64,000 bases of DNA from Desulfonatronum sp. SC1 (GCF_003046795.1 NZ_PZKN01000022.1:17861-81860); one strand, 5' to 3'. Positions 8,724 through 18,214 are shown, numbered from the stretch's first letter. A program made the numbers and translations. The notes: generated by a model not told the origin, from the letters alone.

Positions 8724-10100
8724 ATGGCGACACATCCACTGCGAATCGCGGCGTACCTCTTTCTGGGGCTTTTGCTTTCCGCCTGCGCACCCAAGTTCCC
8801 TCCACCGGGCGAGGTGTCGGATCTGCACTTGCTGCCTCAGAAGACCGGTCGGTACGTACCGAGCCTCGGAGAGTCGGAACCGCTGCTCTCGGCGCGAGAT
8901 CAGCAACACCTGGCAACCGATTTTCTGGCCCGATTCTTCGCGCCCTGGGATGACTGGAACGAGGAATCGGCGGACGGCCTGGATCTGTTCTGGGGGGTGC
9001 GGCACTACCAGGACAGGGTGGTGTACGGGGAAAATTTGTTGCCTGTTCCCGAGGGCTGGCTGGATGAGATGACCAGGCGCAGCGCTGCGGAACTCTTCCC
9101 GTCCCTGGTGCATCCGGCGGTGACCGTCGGGCCGACCTCGCTGCGCGTTCTGCCGTCCTTTGCTCCGGTATTCAATGATCCCGCTTCAGCGGGGCAAGGT
9201 TTTCCCTTTGACATGCTTCAGAATTCCCTGATCCCGGCGGGAACCCCGGTGCGGGTGGTGCACGCCTCTCCGGACGGGGATTGGTATCTGGTGACGGCGC
9301 CGCATGTTTCCGGCTGGGCGCGTCCGTGGGAAGTCGCCTGGGTGGACGCGTCCTTCATGGAGGCGTTTCGCGGCGCGGACCTGGTCGCGGTGACCCGTGA
9401 CCACGAGGTGGCGCGGACCTCTCACGGCATGTACGCCCTGCACGGACGCGTGGGCATGCTCTTGCCGCGCTCCGACGACCCCGCTCCAGCGGGCATGATC
9501 GCGGTGCTCACACCACAACGCCGGGCGGACGGCTGGGCCGAGTTGCACACCGCGTTCCTTTCGGAGCAGGGAGTTGATCCCTGGCCCTTGCCCCCGACCG
9601 TGGATCGGTATGTCCGCGTACTGGACGGGCTTTTGGGCCAGCCCTACGGATGGGGCGGAATGTATGAAAACCGGGATTGCTCAGCCTTGATCCAGGACGT
9701 TCAGGCCCTGTTCGGGATCGCCATGCCCAGAAATTCCCGAGCCCAGGCCCAGGCTGGGCGTGTCGTGGATCTGACGGACCTTGGCGCGGCACAAAAGGAG
9801 CAGCACATTCTCGAATACGGCGTCCCGTTACTGACCATCGTGAACCTGCCCGGTCACGTGATGCTCTACCTCGGCCCGGATACGGCCTCGGGGCGTCCGG
9901 TTGTCATGCACTCCATATGGGGACTGCGAATTAAAGAATCAGGAGCCTTGGAGCCGCGGACCAGCACGCTGGGGCGATGGGTTCTGGGGCGGACCGTGAT
10001 CACCACCTTGACCCCGGGGATAGAACTCCCGACGTTGATCAGGCCTCAAGGGTTGCTCGTGGAACGAGTGACCAGCATGACCATTCTGGGGGAAAGGTAA
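8724..10100 (+). CDS. NlpC/P60-family lipoprotein peptidoglycan hydrolase with SH3 domains
   Basis: The 458-residue protein begins with a lipoprotein signal ending in LLSAC (lipidated C21). Bacterial SH3-like regions fill about 110-290, and a C-terminal NlpC/P60 peptidase domain follows, with the catalytic cysteine in NRDCSA (about 319) and histidine in PGHVML (about 378). Such enzymes cleave stem-peptide bonds in peptidoglycan, here probably tethered to a membrane facing the periplasm. The layout (N-terminal SH3 domains, then NLPC_P60) matches the YkfC-like or SH3b1-type delta/gammaproteobacterial group. Confidence 0.9.
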   Translation: MATHPLRIAAYLFLGLLLSACAPKFPPPGEVSDLHLLPQKTGRYVPSLGESEPLLSARDQQHLATDFLARFFAPWDDWNEESADGLDLFWGVRHYQDRVVYGENLLPVPEGWLDEMTRRSAAELFPSLVHPAVTVGPTSLRVLPSFAPVFNDPASAGQGFPFDMLQNSLIPAGTPVRVVHASPDGDWYLVTAPHVSGWARPWEVAWVDASFMEAFRGADLVAVTRDHEVARTSHGMYALHGRVGMLLPRSDDPAPAGMIAVLTPQRRADGWAELHTAFLSEQGVDPWPLPPTVDRYVRVLDGLLGQPYGWGGMYENRDCSALIQDVQALFGIAMPRNSRAQAQAGRVVDLTDLGAAQKEQHILEYGVPLLTIVNLPGHVMLYLGPDTASGRPVVMHSIWGLRIKESGALEPRTSTLGRWVLGRTVITTLTPGIELPTLIRPQGLLVERVTSMTILGER

Positions 10101-10128
10101 TCCGCTCATCGTTTGCCGTCGCACCGTC

Positions 10129-11307
10129 ATGACCCATTGCGATGTCGTCGTTCTGGGGGCAGGGGCCTCCGGGTTGGTCTGCGCTGCCCAGTGCGCGAAG
10201 CGGGGCCGAAGGGTCGTGGTGGTGGACCATGCGGACCGGCCGGGGCTCAAGGTGCGCATTTCCGGCGGGGGGCGTTGCAACGTGACTAATCGCCGGGTGC
10301 AGGCCGAGAACTACGTTTGCGCCAACCCGCACTTCGTGAAGTCCGCGTTGGCGCAGTACCCCTCGAAGCGTTTCTTGGCCTTTCTGGCCGCGTACGGGGT
10401 GGAGACGGTGGAAGCCGACCATGGACGGCTGTTCTGCGTACCCGGCGCAGCGGCCGTTGTCGCTGCCTTGCTTCGCGAGGCCGAGGAGGCCGGGGTCTCC
10501 TGGGCACTGGGCGAACCTATCCGCGAGGTCCTGGCGACGGACAACGAGTTTCAGGTCCATTGCCGGACACGATCTTTTGCTTCACGTTCCCTGGTGGTGG
10601 CCACTGGCGGGCCGGCTTGGCCGCGGATCGGAGCCACGGACTTCGGTCTGCGTTTAGCCGAGCAGTTCGGCTTGCGGGTCTTTCCGGCGCGTCCAGGCCT
10701 AGTTCCCTTGCGGGCCTCGGGGGACCTGGTCGGCTTTTGTCGGGAATTGAGTGGAATTTCCCTGCCGGCTCGGGTTGTCGTGGAGGGGGCTCGAATTCCC
10801 GATAGCATTGAAGACGCCCTCTTGTTCACGCACCGGGGCATCTCCGGTCCCGCGACCCTGGACGCTTCTCTATATTGGCGGCCGGGGCGGCATCTGGCAA
10901 TCGACCTGCTTCCTGGTCGGAATATCGGCGAAATGCTCGCCCAAGCGCCCCGGCGTGAGGTCCGCAACGCCCTGGCTGCTGCCTTGCCGGCCAGATTGGC
11001 GGAACTTTTGTGCCGCCGTCACGGCTGGTCCGGCCAAGCGGGGAGTCTACCAAAAAAACAGCGTCTCGATCTGGAACGGACGATTCACGCCTTCCCGTTT
11101 CACTCCTCCGGAACCGAAGGCTTGGACAAGGCCGAAGCCACTCTGGGCGGCGTGGACACCGACGAGGTTTCCTCCAAGACCATGGAAGCCAAGGCCGTGC
11201 CAGGGCTTTTTTTCATCGGCGAAGTTCTGGATGTGACCGGACGCCTGGGCGGGTACAACCTGCAGTGGGCCTGGTCGTCAGGGTTTGTGGCCGGGCAGAG
11301 GGCCTGA
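10129..11307 (+). CDS. HI0933-family FAD-dependent oxidoreductase
   Basis: The 392-residue protein opens with a Rossmann FAD motif, GAGASG (8-13), followed by the family's conserved GGGRCNVTN segment (about 46-54). The C-terminal GEVLDVTGRLGGYNLQWA block is diagnostic for the HI0933/BaiN/YhiN family. Substrate is unknown for most members; BaiN acts on bile acid intermediates, which is unlikely here. It follows the NlpC/P60 gene by 28 bases and may be its operon partner. Length and motifs look complete. Confidence 0.9.
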   Translation: MTHCDVVVLGAGASGLVCAAQCAKRGRRVVVVDHADRPGLKVRISGGGRCNVTNRRVQAENYVCANPHFVKSALAQYPSKRFLAFLAAYGVETVEADHGRLFCVPGAAAVVAALLREAEEAGVSWALGEPIREVLATDNEFQVHCRTRSFASRSLVVATGGPAWPRIGATDFGLRLAEQFGLRVFPARPGLVPLRASGDLVGFCRELSGISLPARVVVEGARIPDSIEDALLFTHRGISGPATLDASLYWRPGRHLAIDLLPGRNIGEMLAQAPRREVRNALAAALPARLAELLCRRHGWSGQAGSLPKKQRLDLERTIHAFPFHSSGTEGLDKAEATLGGVDTDEVSSKTMEAKAVPGLFFIGEVLDVTGRLGGYNLQWAWSSGFVAGQRA

Positions 11308-11340
11308 GACGGCGCGCCGACGGCAATTGAGATCGGTAGC

Positions 11341-12384
11341 TCAGCTCTGGACGTCGCTGGTTTTCAAGAGCCCCTTGGCCATGGACTCCATGGCGTGCAG
11401 AAAGGAAAAGACTTGTAAGAGTTTTCGCAGGTTAAATCGTTTGGTCACTCCGGCGGCCCGCAGTTCCTCCAGGCGGGCTTCAAAGCTCTCCACCCCCTTC
11501 TTTAGATCGTCCAACACGGCTTCCCGGCCCTCACCGATGGCAACCATGACGTTACTGGTGGCTTGCGCCAGGTTTCGAACCTGGGCGGCCATGATGATGT
11601 CGTAGCCTTCCCCCTCGTCAAAATCATTGAGCACACGAAGCATGGTCCGCATCTGCTCCACGCAGTTGTCCAAGGCCGTCACGCGGCGGCTGAGCGTCTC
11701 CAGGTCCTCGGAGGAAATCAACCGTTCATGGCGCAAGGCCTTGGTCAGAAGATCCCTGGCTTGCCGGGACGCGGCACTGATGTTCGCCAGGAGGTCCGGG
11801 GCCACAGTGGTCTGCTTGGAGAGAAACGCCTCCACCAGTATCCCGTAGCACCGGGCGGACTCGGCGAACTGGGTGCGCATCTGTTCGCGCAACGTGCTTC
11901 CGGCACGACGGGGCAAGATCAGGACCGTGACTAGAAACGCGCTGCCGACCCCGATGCCGATTTCCAGGATTCGGTGCAGAGCGAACAGAATACGCCGCTC
12001 TTCCTCGCTTCCGGCGACCACGATGATCACCACGGTGATCGCGGCCATCAAGAAGCGGGGGTTGTACCGGGTCATGTAGGCGCAAAAGCCAACTGAAAGA
12101 AACAGGCCCAAGGCCATGGGCCAACCGGGGCCGGGCAGGGTCAGCAGAGTGAGGATGCCGATGGCCGCGCCCATCACGGTCCCGGTCAGGCGATTCCAGC
12201 ACATCCACAGCGAATCGGCCACGGTGATTTGCATGACGATCACCGCGGAGAGCACGCCCCAGAAGCCATACTCCAACTGGAAAGCATGGACCACGGCATA
12301 CGCCAGGACTGCCGCGAGTCCGGTTTTTAAACCGTGACGCAGATGTTCGGGTGAGTAGTCGAAACGGTCGGCAAGCGAAAACAA
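11341..12384 (-). CDS. FUSC-family (aromatic acid exporter-like) membrane protein
   Basis: The 347-residue protein has about six hydrophobic segments in the first 165 residues (VLAYAVVHAFQ, FWGVLSAVIVMQ, the GAAIGILTLL stretch, and others), then a cytoplasmic helical domain. This matches the half-size fusaric-acid-resistance/aromatic acid exporter family. The likely substrates are aromatic or weak organic acids, but nothing in the context confirms that. The start is a TTG at 12384 preceded by GAGGAGG about nine bases away. It is convergent with the HI0933 gene and divergent from the ech operon. Confidence 0.85.
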   Translation of the reverse strand: MFSLADRFDYSPEHLRHGLKTGLAAVLAYAVVHAFQLEYGFWGVLSAVIVMQITVADSLWMCWNRLTGTVMGAAIGILTLLTLPGPGWPMALGLFLSVGFCAYMTRYNPRFLMAAITVVIIVVAGSEEERRILFALHRILEIGIGVGSAFLVTVLILPRRAGSTLREQMRTQFAESARCYGILVEAFLSKQTTVAPDLLANISAASRQARDLLTKALRHERLISSEDLETLSRRVTALDNCVEQMRTMLRVLNDFDEGEGYDIIMAAQVRNLAQATSNVMVAIGEGREAVLDDLKKGVESFEARLEELRAAGVTKRFNLRKLLQVFSFLHAMESMAKGLLKTSDVQS

Positions 12385-12681
12385 CGAAGAATTCCTCCTC
12401 GGGAGTCAGTTGCGCTGGTTGTGCGTCGTCGGACCGCAAAAGGCAAGTTCAGGAAAGTCGATCAATTAGACAATTGAGGCAACAAGTAAGCAGAAGGTTG
12501 TACAATCCTAAAAATAATATACGTAGCCGCATAGTATTCGGTTTGGGGTTGACGGAAACATGGCCATCCGGCATAGGGTTCCCTAAGATATTTGATGAGG
12601 TAACACTGAGGTAACCCGTGGGCCGTCGAAGCACTCGGAGCCCGGGAATTTGTTCAACCCTTTTATCCTATTGGAGAAGGT
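12385..12681. other. divergent intergenic region upstream of echA
   Basis: This 297-base region separates the FUSC gene from echA. It holds a palindrome TCAATTAGACAATTGA near 12470 and a possible promoter with TTGACG at 12549-12554 and CATAGG about 17 bases later. No small gene was recognised. The promoter call is weak. Confidence 0.35.
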
Positions 12682-14604
12682 ATGCCTGATACCCTCCTGT
12701 TTATCCTGGTAGTGGTTCCATTCATTGCCGCTCTGGGGCTCTACGCGCTGCGGAACGATTCTCTGCGCATGGTTATGGTTTTGGCTACCGCGGTTCTCTT
12801 GACGGGTTCCTCGCTGGCCTTGTTTTCCCACGAAACAGTCGCCTTTTCGACGACACTGCTGGGCGTCAACCCGCAGCCGTTGATCGTGCTCCTGGATTTC
12901 GTGGTGTTGTTCATCATCTTAGCGGTAGGTCTCAGCGCGAAGCACCGGCTGATTATCTACCTTGCCGGAGCACAGATCGTGCTTTTGGCCATCTTCAAAC
13001 TGGTTTCCCCGGCCGAGGCCACCGGGCAAGCCATGTTCCTCGTTGATCCCCTGGCCAAGCTGATGGTTTTCGTGGTCAGCGTCGTTGGTTCGGTTATCGT
13101 CATTCACGCTCTGCCCTACATGAAGAATCATGAGGCACATCTGCATCTGACCACCTCCCGGCAGCCGCAGTTTTTCGCCGTCATGGTTTTGTTTCTCGGG
13201 GCGATGAATGGGTTGGTTCTGACCAACGATCTTGGAAATTTCTACTTTTTCTTCGAGGTCACGACGCTTTGCTCGTTCCTGCTGATTCGGCACGACCTCA
13301 CCGATGAAGCCAAGGCCAACTCCCTTCGGGCGTTGTGGATCAACAGCCTTGGCGGCTTGGCCCTGCTGATCGGCCTGCTCTGGATCTCCCTGGATCTGGG
13401 TACGGTCAACATTCAGCAGATTCTGGCCATGACCCCTGAGGCCGCTTTCCTGCTGCTGCCCATCGGTCTGCTGTGCTTCGCCGGATTGACCAAGGCTGCT
13501 CAGCTTCCGTTCCAGAGCTGGCTGCTCGGCGCCATGGTTGCTCCCACCCCGACCTCGGCCTTGTTGCACTCCGCGACCATGGTCAAGGCTGGCGTGTACC
13601 TGTTCCTACGCTTTTCACCGGCCTATTCCGGGACATTCTTCTCCACGACCGTTGCCCTTGTTGGCGCCTTCACTTTCCTGGCTGCCGCGGCCCTGGCCAT
13701 CAGCCAGTCCAACGGCAAGAAAATCCTGGCTTACTCCACGGTGAGCAACCTGGGATTGATCATCGCCTGCGCCGGCGTGGGCACCCCCGCCGCCATCGCG
13801 GCGGGGATGTTCTTGATCATGTTTCACGCCGTGACCAAGGCCCTGCTCTTTCTATGCGTGGGAACCATTGAACAGCGCATTGCCAGCCGCGATATCGAGG
13901 ATATGCGCGGGCTGTACGCCGTCATGCCGGTGACAGCGCTCATTGCGGTGCTTGGCGCCCTGACCATGATCCTGCCGCCCTTCGGCATGCTCTTGGGCAA
14001 GTGGATGGCCATCGAAGCCTCGGCCCACAACATTCTGCTGGTAATCATCCTGGCCTTGGGCAGCGCCGTGACCGTGCTCTACTGGGCGCGCTGGGCCGGC
14101 TTGTTCATGACCTATCCCTTCAAGGGACGGATCTACGCCGAGTCGCAGCCCGCGATGACGCGGCTGCCACTGTTCGGACTCATCGCAGGTGCGTTGCTGC
14201 TTTCCTTCTACGCTCCGGCAATCTACAACTCTTTGATTTACCCGGCTATTTCCATACTTCCACTGGCCATGCCGGAAGCGGTACCCGGTACCTCCTGGGG
14301 CATTTTGGTCATGGAACGCGGCTCCTTTCCGGTTATTCCGTTGTTTCTCGTAGCGGCCCTGGGACTGATCGCGGCCATCTACTTTTACAAGGTCGCCGGC
14401 AAAGTTAAGCCCACCGGGCCGTATCTGTCCGGCGCCCAATCCCCGGATAACGAGAACGAGTATATCGGTCCCTTGCGCCAATCCATCTTGCCGGCAACAT
14501 CCAACTACTACCTGGAGAAGATTTTCGGCGAAAGCACCATCAACCGCTGGGTGAACACCACGGCCATGGTGCTGATTCTCCTGATGCTCGGAGGGGGTCT
14601 TTAA
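12682..14604 (+). CDS. echA: Ech-type hydrogenase subunit A (NuoL/MrpA-like antiporter)
   Basis: The 640-residue polytopic protein belongs to the proton-conducting membrane transporter family (NuoL/NuoM/MrpA). Its core carries the conserved segments GLTKAAQLPFQSWL and PTPTSALLHSATMVKAG, including the lysines and histidine used in ion translocation. About 16 membrane helices are expected. In Ech hydrogenase this subunit couples H2/ferredoxin chemistry to ion pumping across the cytoplasmic membrane. It is the first gene of a six-gene operon. The ATG at 12682 has GGAGAAGG seven bases or fewer upstream. The next gene starts two bases after its stop. Confidence 0.95.
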   Translation: MPDTLLFILVVVPFIAALGLYALRNDSLRMVMVLATAVLLTGSSLALFSHETVAFSTTLLGVNPQPLIVLLDFVVLFIILAVGLSAKHRLIIYLAGAQIVLLAIFKLVSPAEATGQAMFLVDPLAKLMVFVVSVVGSVIVIHALPYMKNHEAHLHLTTSRQPQFFAVMVLFLGAMNGLVLTNDLGNFYFFFEVTTLCSFLLIRHDLTDEAKANSLRALWINSLGGLALLIGLLWISLDLGTVNIQQILAMTPEAAFLLLPIGLLCFAGLTKAAQLPFQSWLLGAMVAPTPTSALLHSATMVKAGVYLFLRFSPAYSGTFFSTTVALVGAFTFLAAAALAISQSNGKKILAYSTVSNLGLIIACAGVGTPAAIAAGMFLIMFHAVTKALLFLCVGTIEQRIASRDIEDMRGLYAVMPVTALIAVLGALTMILPPFGMLLGKWMAIEASAHNILLVIILALGSAVTVLYWARWAGLFMTYPFKGRIYAESQPAMTRLPLFGLIAGALLLSFYAPAIYNSLIYPAISILPLAMPEAVPGTSWGILVMERGSFPVIPLFLVAALGLIAAIYFYKVAGKVKPTGPYLSGAQSPDNENEYIGPLRQSILPATSNYYLEKIFGESTINRWVNTTAMVLILLMLGGGL

Positions 14605-14605
14605 C

Positions 14606-15463
14606 ATGACAAGCGCTCAAGTTTTTCTGGCATTGATCGCGGGACTTTTCTTGGCGCCCCTGGCCGTCGGTGTGCTCACCGGCGTGGACAGGAGGGTCAC
14701 GGCCCGGTTGCAGTCTCGGATTGGACCTCCCATTTTGCAGCCGTTTTACGACATCGCGAAGCTGATGGGCAAGGAGCCCATGCTCGCCAACCATTGGTTG
14801 GCCTTCTGCTCCATGCTGTATCTGGCCGGAGCCGTCACGTCCGTGGTTCTGTTCTTCCTCCAGGCGGACCTGTTGCTGATCTTCTTTGTCCAGGCCGTGG
14901 GGTCGGTCTTTCTGGTGATCGGCGCGATGACCGTTCCATCGCCGTACAGCCAGATCGGCGCGCATCGGGAACTGCTCCAGATCATCGCGTATGAGCCGTT
15001 GCTGATCCTGGTCATTGTCGGCATTTTCCTGTCCACCGGAAGCTTCAAGATTGAGGCCGTGTACGCCATGGAACAGCCGCTGCTGTTCCAGCTCCCCTTA
15101 CTGTTCCTGGTCCTGGGCATTGCGCTGACCATCAAGCTGCGCAAATCCCCTTTCGACATTTCCGCGTCGCACCATGCGCACCAGGAAATCGTCCGAGGCG
15201 TGTACACCGAATACTCAGGTCCGTACTTGGCCATCGTGGAGATTGCCCACTGGTTCGAGATCGTCCTGATCCTCGGGCTGCTTTCCTTGTTCTGGTCCAC
15301 CAGCATTGTCGGCATGGTTTTGCTCTTGGGCATTACCTATTTCGTGGAAATCCTGGTCGACAACACAACGTCGCGGATGACGTGGCGCTGGATGCTCAGT
15401 ACCGCCTGGATAACAGGCATTACGCTTTCCCTGATTAACCTGCTTTGGCTGTATTACGGGTAG
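14606..15463 (+). CDS. echB: Ech-type hydrogenase subunit B (NuoH-like)
   Basis: The 285-residue membrane subunit is homologous to NuoH of complex I. It has eight or so hydrophobic helices and the family blocks RLQSRIGPPILQPFYD (about 33-48) and KLRKSPFDISASHHAHQE, which form the junction with the hydrophilic arm. Its role is to anchor the hydrogenase domain and carry ions at the quinone-chamber equivalent. It lies two bases after echA and five before echC. Confidence 0.95.
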   Translation: MTSAQVFLALIAGLFLAPLAVGVLTGVDRRVTARLQSRIGPPILQPFYDIAKLMGKEPMLANHWLAFCSMLYLAGAVTSVVLFFLQADLLLIFFVQAVGSVFLVIGAMTVPSPYSQIGAHRELLQIIAYEPLLILVIVGIFLSTGSFKIEAVYAMEQPLLFQLPLLFLVLGIALTIKLRKSPFDISASHHAHQEIVRGVYTEYSGPYLAIVEIAHWFEIVLILGLLSLFWSTSIVGMVLLLGITYFVEILVDNTTSRMTWRWMLSTAWITGITLSLINLLWLYYG

Positions 15464-15468
15464 ACACT

Positions 15469-15906
15469 ATGAACTTCATATCCAATTTTATCCAAACGTC
15501 TCGGATCAAGTCGCCCTGGGTCATGCACTTCGACTGCGGAAGCTGCAATGGGTGCGACATTGAGACGCTGGCAGTGCTCACTCCCGTCTATGACGTGGAG
15601 CGTTTCGGAATCATCAATATCGGCAACCCCAAACACGCGGACGTGTTGCTGGTTACCGGCACGGTGAATCACCGCAACAAGAAGGTGCTCAAGAACCTCT
15701 ACGATCAGATGCCCAAGCCCCGGGCCGTCATCGCCATCGGGGCCTGCGGACTGACCGGCGGGGTGATGCGTGAAGCGCCGAACGTCGTCGGCGGCGTGGA
15801 CAAAGTCATTCCGGTGGATGTCTACGTTCCAGGCTGCCCGGCCAAACCTGAAGCGATCATCGACGGCGTGGTCAAGGCGCTGGAATTGTTCGCCGCCAAG
15901 TCTTAA
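15469..15906 (+). CDS. echC: Ech-type hydrogenase small subunit (NuoB-like)
   Basis: The 145-residue iron-sulfur subunit carries the proximal [4Fe-4S] cluster ligands of the NuoB family: CGSCNGC (23-29), GACGLTGG (about 83-90) and PGCPAKPE (about 124-131). It passes electrons between the ferredoxin-type clusters of EchF and the [NiFe] site of EchE. I chose the ATG at 15469 over an in-frame start at 15445 because it follows the echB stop and gives the usual N-terminus. Length matches EchC of known six-subunit enzymes. Confidence 0.95.
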   Translation: MNFISNFIQTSRIKSPWVMHFDCGSCNGCDIETLAVLTPVYDVERFGIINIGNPKHADVLLVTGTVNHRNKKVLKNLYDQMPKPRAVIAIGACGLTGGVMREAPNVVGGVDKVIPVDVYVPGCPAKPEAIIDGVVKALELFAAKS

Positions 15907-15917
15907 GGAGTTGGAAT

Positions 15918-16334
15918 ATGGCTGAAGCTCAAACCAAAGACAAAGATAAAATCGTTGGCATCCTCCCGGCAACCGATATTGCCAGCGACGCTCTCAAGGG
16001 CGAGGTGCTCAAGCTGAAGGCTGACGGATATCGTTTCGTGACCATGACCTGCGTCGATCTGGACGAGGATCATGTCGACTTGATTTACGCTTTCGACCGC
16101 GACCTGGAGATGGTGCATTATCGTCTCAAACAGCCCAAGGCTCAGTCCGCGCTGTCCATCTCCGACATTCTGTTCACGGCCTTTCTCGTGGAAAACGAAA
16201 TCCAAGACCAGTTCGGGATCTGCTTTGAAGGGCTGGTGTTGAATTTTGAAAACTATCTGTACCTGGAGAAAGAGGTCGGCAGGACGCCTTTCTGCAAATA
16301 CAGCGTGATTCGTAAAGAATCGGAAGCCCAGTAA
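15918..16334 (+). CDS. echD: Ech-type hydrogenase subunit D (NuoC-like)
   Basis: The 138-residue hydrophilic subunit corresponds to NuoC. The conserved stretch is FLVENEIQDQFGICFEGLVL (about 95-114), which matches the complex I 30-kDa signature region (ERExxDxFGxxF) although partly changed. It has no cofactor motif and is structural. It is preceded by AAGGAG eight bases before the ATG and followed by echE after 36 bases. Confidence 0.9.
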   Translation: MAEAQTKDKDKIVGILPATDIASDALKGEVLKLKADGYRFVTMTCVDLDEDHVDLIYAFDRDLEMVHYRLKQPKAQSALSISDILFTAFLVENEIQDQFGICFEGLVLNFENYLYLEKEVGRTPFCKYSVIRKESEAQ

Positions 16335-16370
16335 TCATCCTTATCGCTGGTAATTACCTTAGGAGACTTT

Positions 16371-17447
16371 ATGGCCAAGACCATTATCCCTTTTGGTCCG
16401 CAACACCCCGTCCTCCCGGAACCCATCCATCTGTCCCTGACAGTGGAGGACGAGATCGTGACCCAGGCCGTACCGGCCTTGGGCTACGTGCATCGCGGGC
16501 TGGAAAAGCTTTGTGATATCCGGGACTATCACCACATGATCCAGGTCGTGGAGCGTGTGTGTGGAATTTGTTCAAAAATTCATGCCATGTGCTACTGCCA
16601 GGCCCTGGAAGAGATGATGAAGATCGAGGTTCCGCCCCGGGCCAAAAGTCTGCGCGTGATTTGGTCGGAACTGCACCGCGTCCATTCCCACCTGCTGTGG
16701 CTGGGCTTGTTCGCGGACGCTTTCGGCTTCGAGGCGCTGTTCTATCAGCTCTGGAAGATTCGTGAGCGAGTCATGGACATTAATGAGGCCACCACCGGCA
16801 ACCGGGTCATTGTGGCCGTGAACGTGATGGGCGGGGTAAGGAACGACCTTTCTCCCGAACAGATTCGCTGGATTCTCTCCGAGTTGGTCCTTGTGGAGAG
16901 CGAGCTCAAGGCCCTTGAATCCACCATTCTTGACGACTACACTGTCAAAGCCAGGACCGTTGGCAAGGGCGTCTTGACCAAGGAACAGGCCTATGAGTTG
17001 GGCGCGGCAGGGCCGACCCTGCGCGGCAGCGGCGTGGCCCAGGATATGCGCCAGTTGAAGTACGCCGCGTTCAGCGACCTGGAGTTCGAACCCGTCGTCG
17101 AGTACGAAGGCGACAGTTATGCCCGCGGCAAGGTACGGTATCGTGAAACCCTCCAATCCATAGACCTCGTCCGGCAGGCCCTGCACAAGCTCCCCGAGGG
17201 CCCTATCAACGTCAAGGTGAAGGGCAATCCTGAAGGCGAAGGCGTGGCCCGGGTCGAACAGCCTCGGGGCGAGCTATACTACTACATCAAGGCCAATGGG
17301 ACGAAATACCTGGAGCGGCTGCGCATCCGCACCCCCACATTCGCCAATATTCCGCCCTTGGCGGCCATGTTGCCGGGGATAGAGCTGGCGGACGTGCCGG
17401 TGGTCGTTCTCTCCATTGACCCCTGCATCAGCTGCACGGAACGCTAG
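16371..17447 (+). CDS. echE: Ech-type [NiFe] hydrogenase large subunit
   Basis: The 358-residue catalytic subunit has the N-terminal nickel-ligand pair CGIC (64-67) and the C-terminal pair in DPCISCTER (C352, C355). The protein ends right after that motif, so there is no C-terminal peptide to be removed by a maturation protease; this is typical of Ech-type enzymes. It reduces protons or oxidises H2 with ferredoxin as partner. All four nickel ligands are cysteine, so this is not a [NiFeSe] enzyme despite the tRNA-Sec in the window. Confidence 0.96.
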   Translation: MAKTIIPFGPQHPVLPEPIHLSLTVEDEIVTQAVPALGYVHRGLEKLCDIRDYHHMIQVVERVCGICSKIHAMCYCQALEEMMKIEVPPRAKSLRVIWSELHRVHSHLLWLGLFADAFGFEALFYQLWKIRERVMDINEATTGNRVIVAVNVMGGVRNDLSPEQIRWILSELVLVESELKALESTILDDYTVKARTVGKGVLTKEQAYELGAAGPTLRGSGVAQDMRQLKYAAFSDLEFEPVVEYEGDSYARGKVRYRETLQSIDLVRQALHKLPEGPINVKVKGNPEGEGVARVEQPRGELYYYIKANGTKYLERLRIRTPTFANIPPLAAMLPGIELADVPVVVLSIDPCISCTER

Positions 17448-17457
17448 GAGACGAGTC

Positions 17458-17850
17458 ATGTTCAAAATCACACCAATGACAGGCAATGTCCTGAAAAACC
17501 TGTTCACCAAGAAATCCACCCGGCTTTATCCTTTTGAGATCCGGGAGCCCTTTGAAAACAACCGGGGCGAGTTGTACATTGATATCGATAAGTGCATATT
17601 TTGCAACACCTGTGCCCGAAAGTGCCCGTCTCAATGCATCACCGTGGACAAGGAAAAAGGGATTTGGCGTTGCGATGCCTTTGCGTGCGTCTACTGCGGA
17701 ACATGCGGAGACCATTGCCCCACCAAATGCTTGCATCATAAGCGAACTTGGCGTCCCGTGGCCACGAGCAAAGTGATCATCGAGGAGCAAGGCACCCCGC
17801 CCAAGCCGAAGAAGAAGGCCGCCGTCAAGAAGGAAGAAGCCGTGGAATAG
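17458..17850 (+). CDS. echF: Ech-type hydrogenase polyferredoxin subunit (NuoI-like)
   Basis: The 130-residue protein has two [4Fe-4S] ferredoxin motifs: CIFCNTCARKC (46-56) and CVYCGTCGDHC (77-87), each followed by a CP. It is the entry point for electrons from ferredoxin. The C-terminal tail is rich in lysine, proline and glutamate (about 110-130) and probably disordered. The start at 17458 follows GGAGACG and the echE stop by ten bases; the longer in-frame start at 17416 would overlap echE. It is the last gene of the operon. Confidence 0.95.
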   Translation: MFKITPMTGNVLKNLFTKKSTRLYPFEIREPFENNRGELYIDIDKCIFCNTCARKCPSQCITVDKEKGIWRCDAFACVYCGTCGDHCPTKCLHHKRTWRPVATSKVIIEEQGTPPKPKKKAAVKKEEAVE

Positions 17851-17902
17851 ACGTCACCTTGAATGGCTCGAGGCGTTCTTCCGGGAACATCTCGGCAACT
17901 GA

Positions 17903-17950
17903 AAAAAAGAGGAAGGGCATGGCCGATTCGGCCATGCCCTTCCTCTTTTT
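17903..17950. terminator. bidirectional terminator after echF
   Basis: A long hairpin, GAGGAAGGGCATGGCCG with its complement, is flanked by an A run (from 17902) and a T run (to 17950). It can stop transcription in either direction and closes the ech operon. Confidence 0.92.
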
Positions 17951-18055
17951 GGCTATTTGCGGCTTTTTCGCGAGAAGTGGTTTCTTTACGAATCCGCTGG
18001 AAATGCATACAATATTACTTTACCCACCTCTCTTTCCGGGATGAAGGGCAATCTC

Positions 18056-18214
18056 ATGGATACGGCACAATATTTGTTGGCCGCCAACGCGGCGGTCTGG
18101 ATCGGCCTGGGGGGCTACATTTTTTTTCTAGCTCGCCGACAGGCCATGATGGAGCAACGATTACAACACTTGGAGGCTCTGGATAATGAGCAGCACGACA
18201 CTCGGTCCGCATGA
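18056..18214 (+). CDS. CcmD-like small membrane protein
   Basis: This 52-residue protein has one membrane helix (about 8-26) followed by a positively charged, then acidic helix (RRQAMMEQRLQHLEAL). That matches CcmD, the small stabilising subunit of the CcmABCD heme exporter of system I cytochrome c maturation. GAAGGG sits seven bases before the ATG at 18056; an ATG at 18041 is an alternative. The 3' end overlaps the following TPR gene by 29 bases in a different frame. No ccmABCEF genes are adjacent, so it appears detached from the rest of its cluster. Confidence 0.7.
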   Translation: MDTAQYLLAANAAVWIGLGGYIFFLARRQAMMEQRLQHLEALDNEQHDTRSA

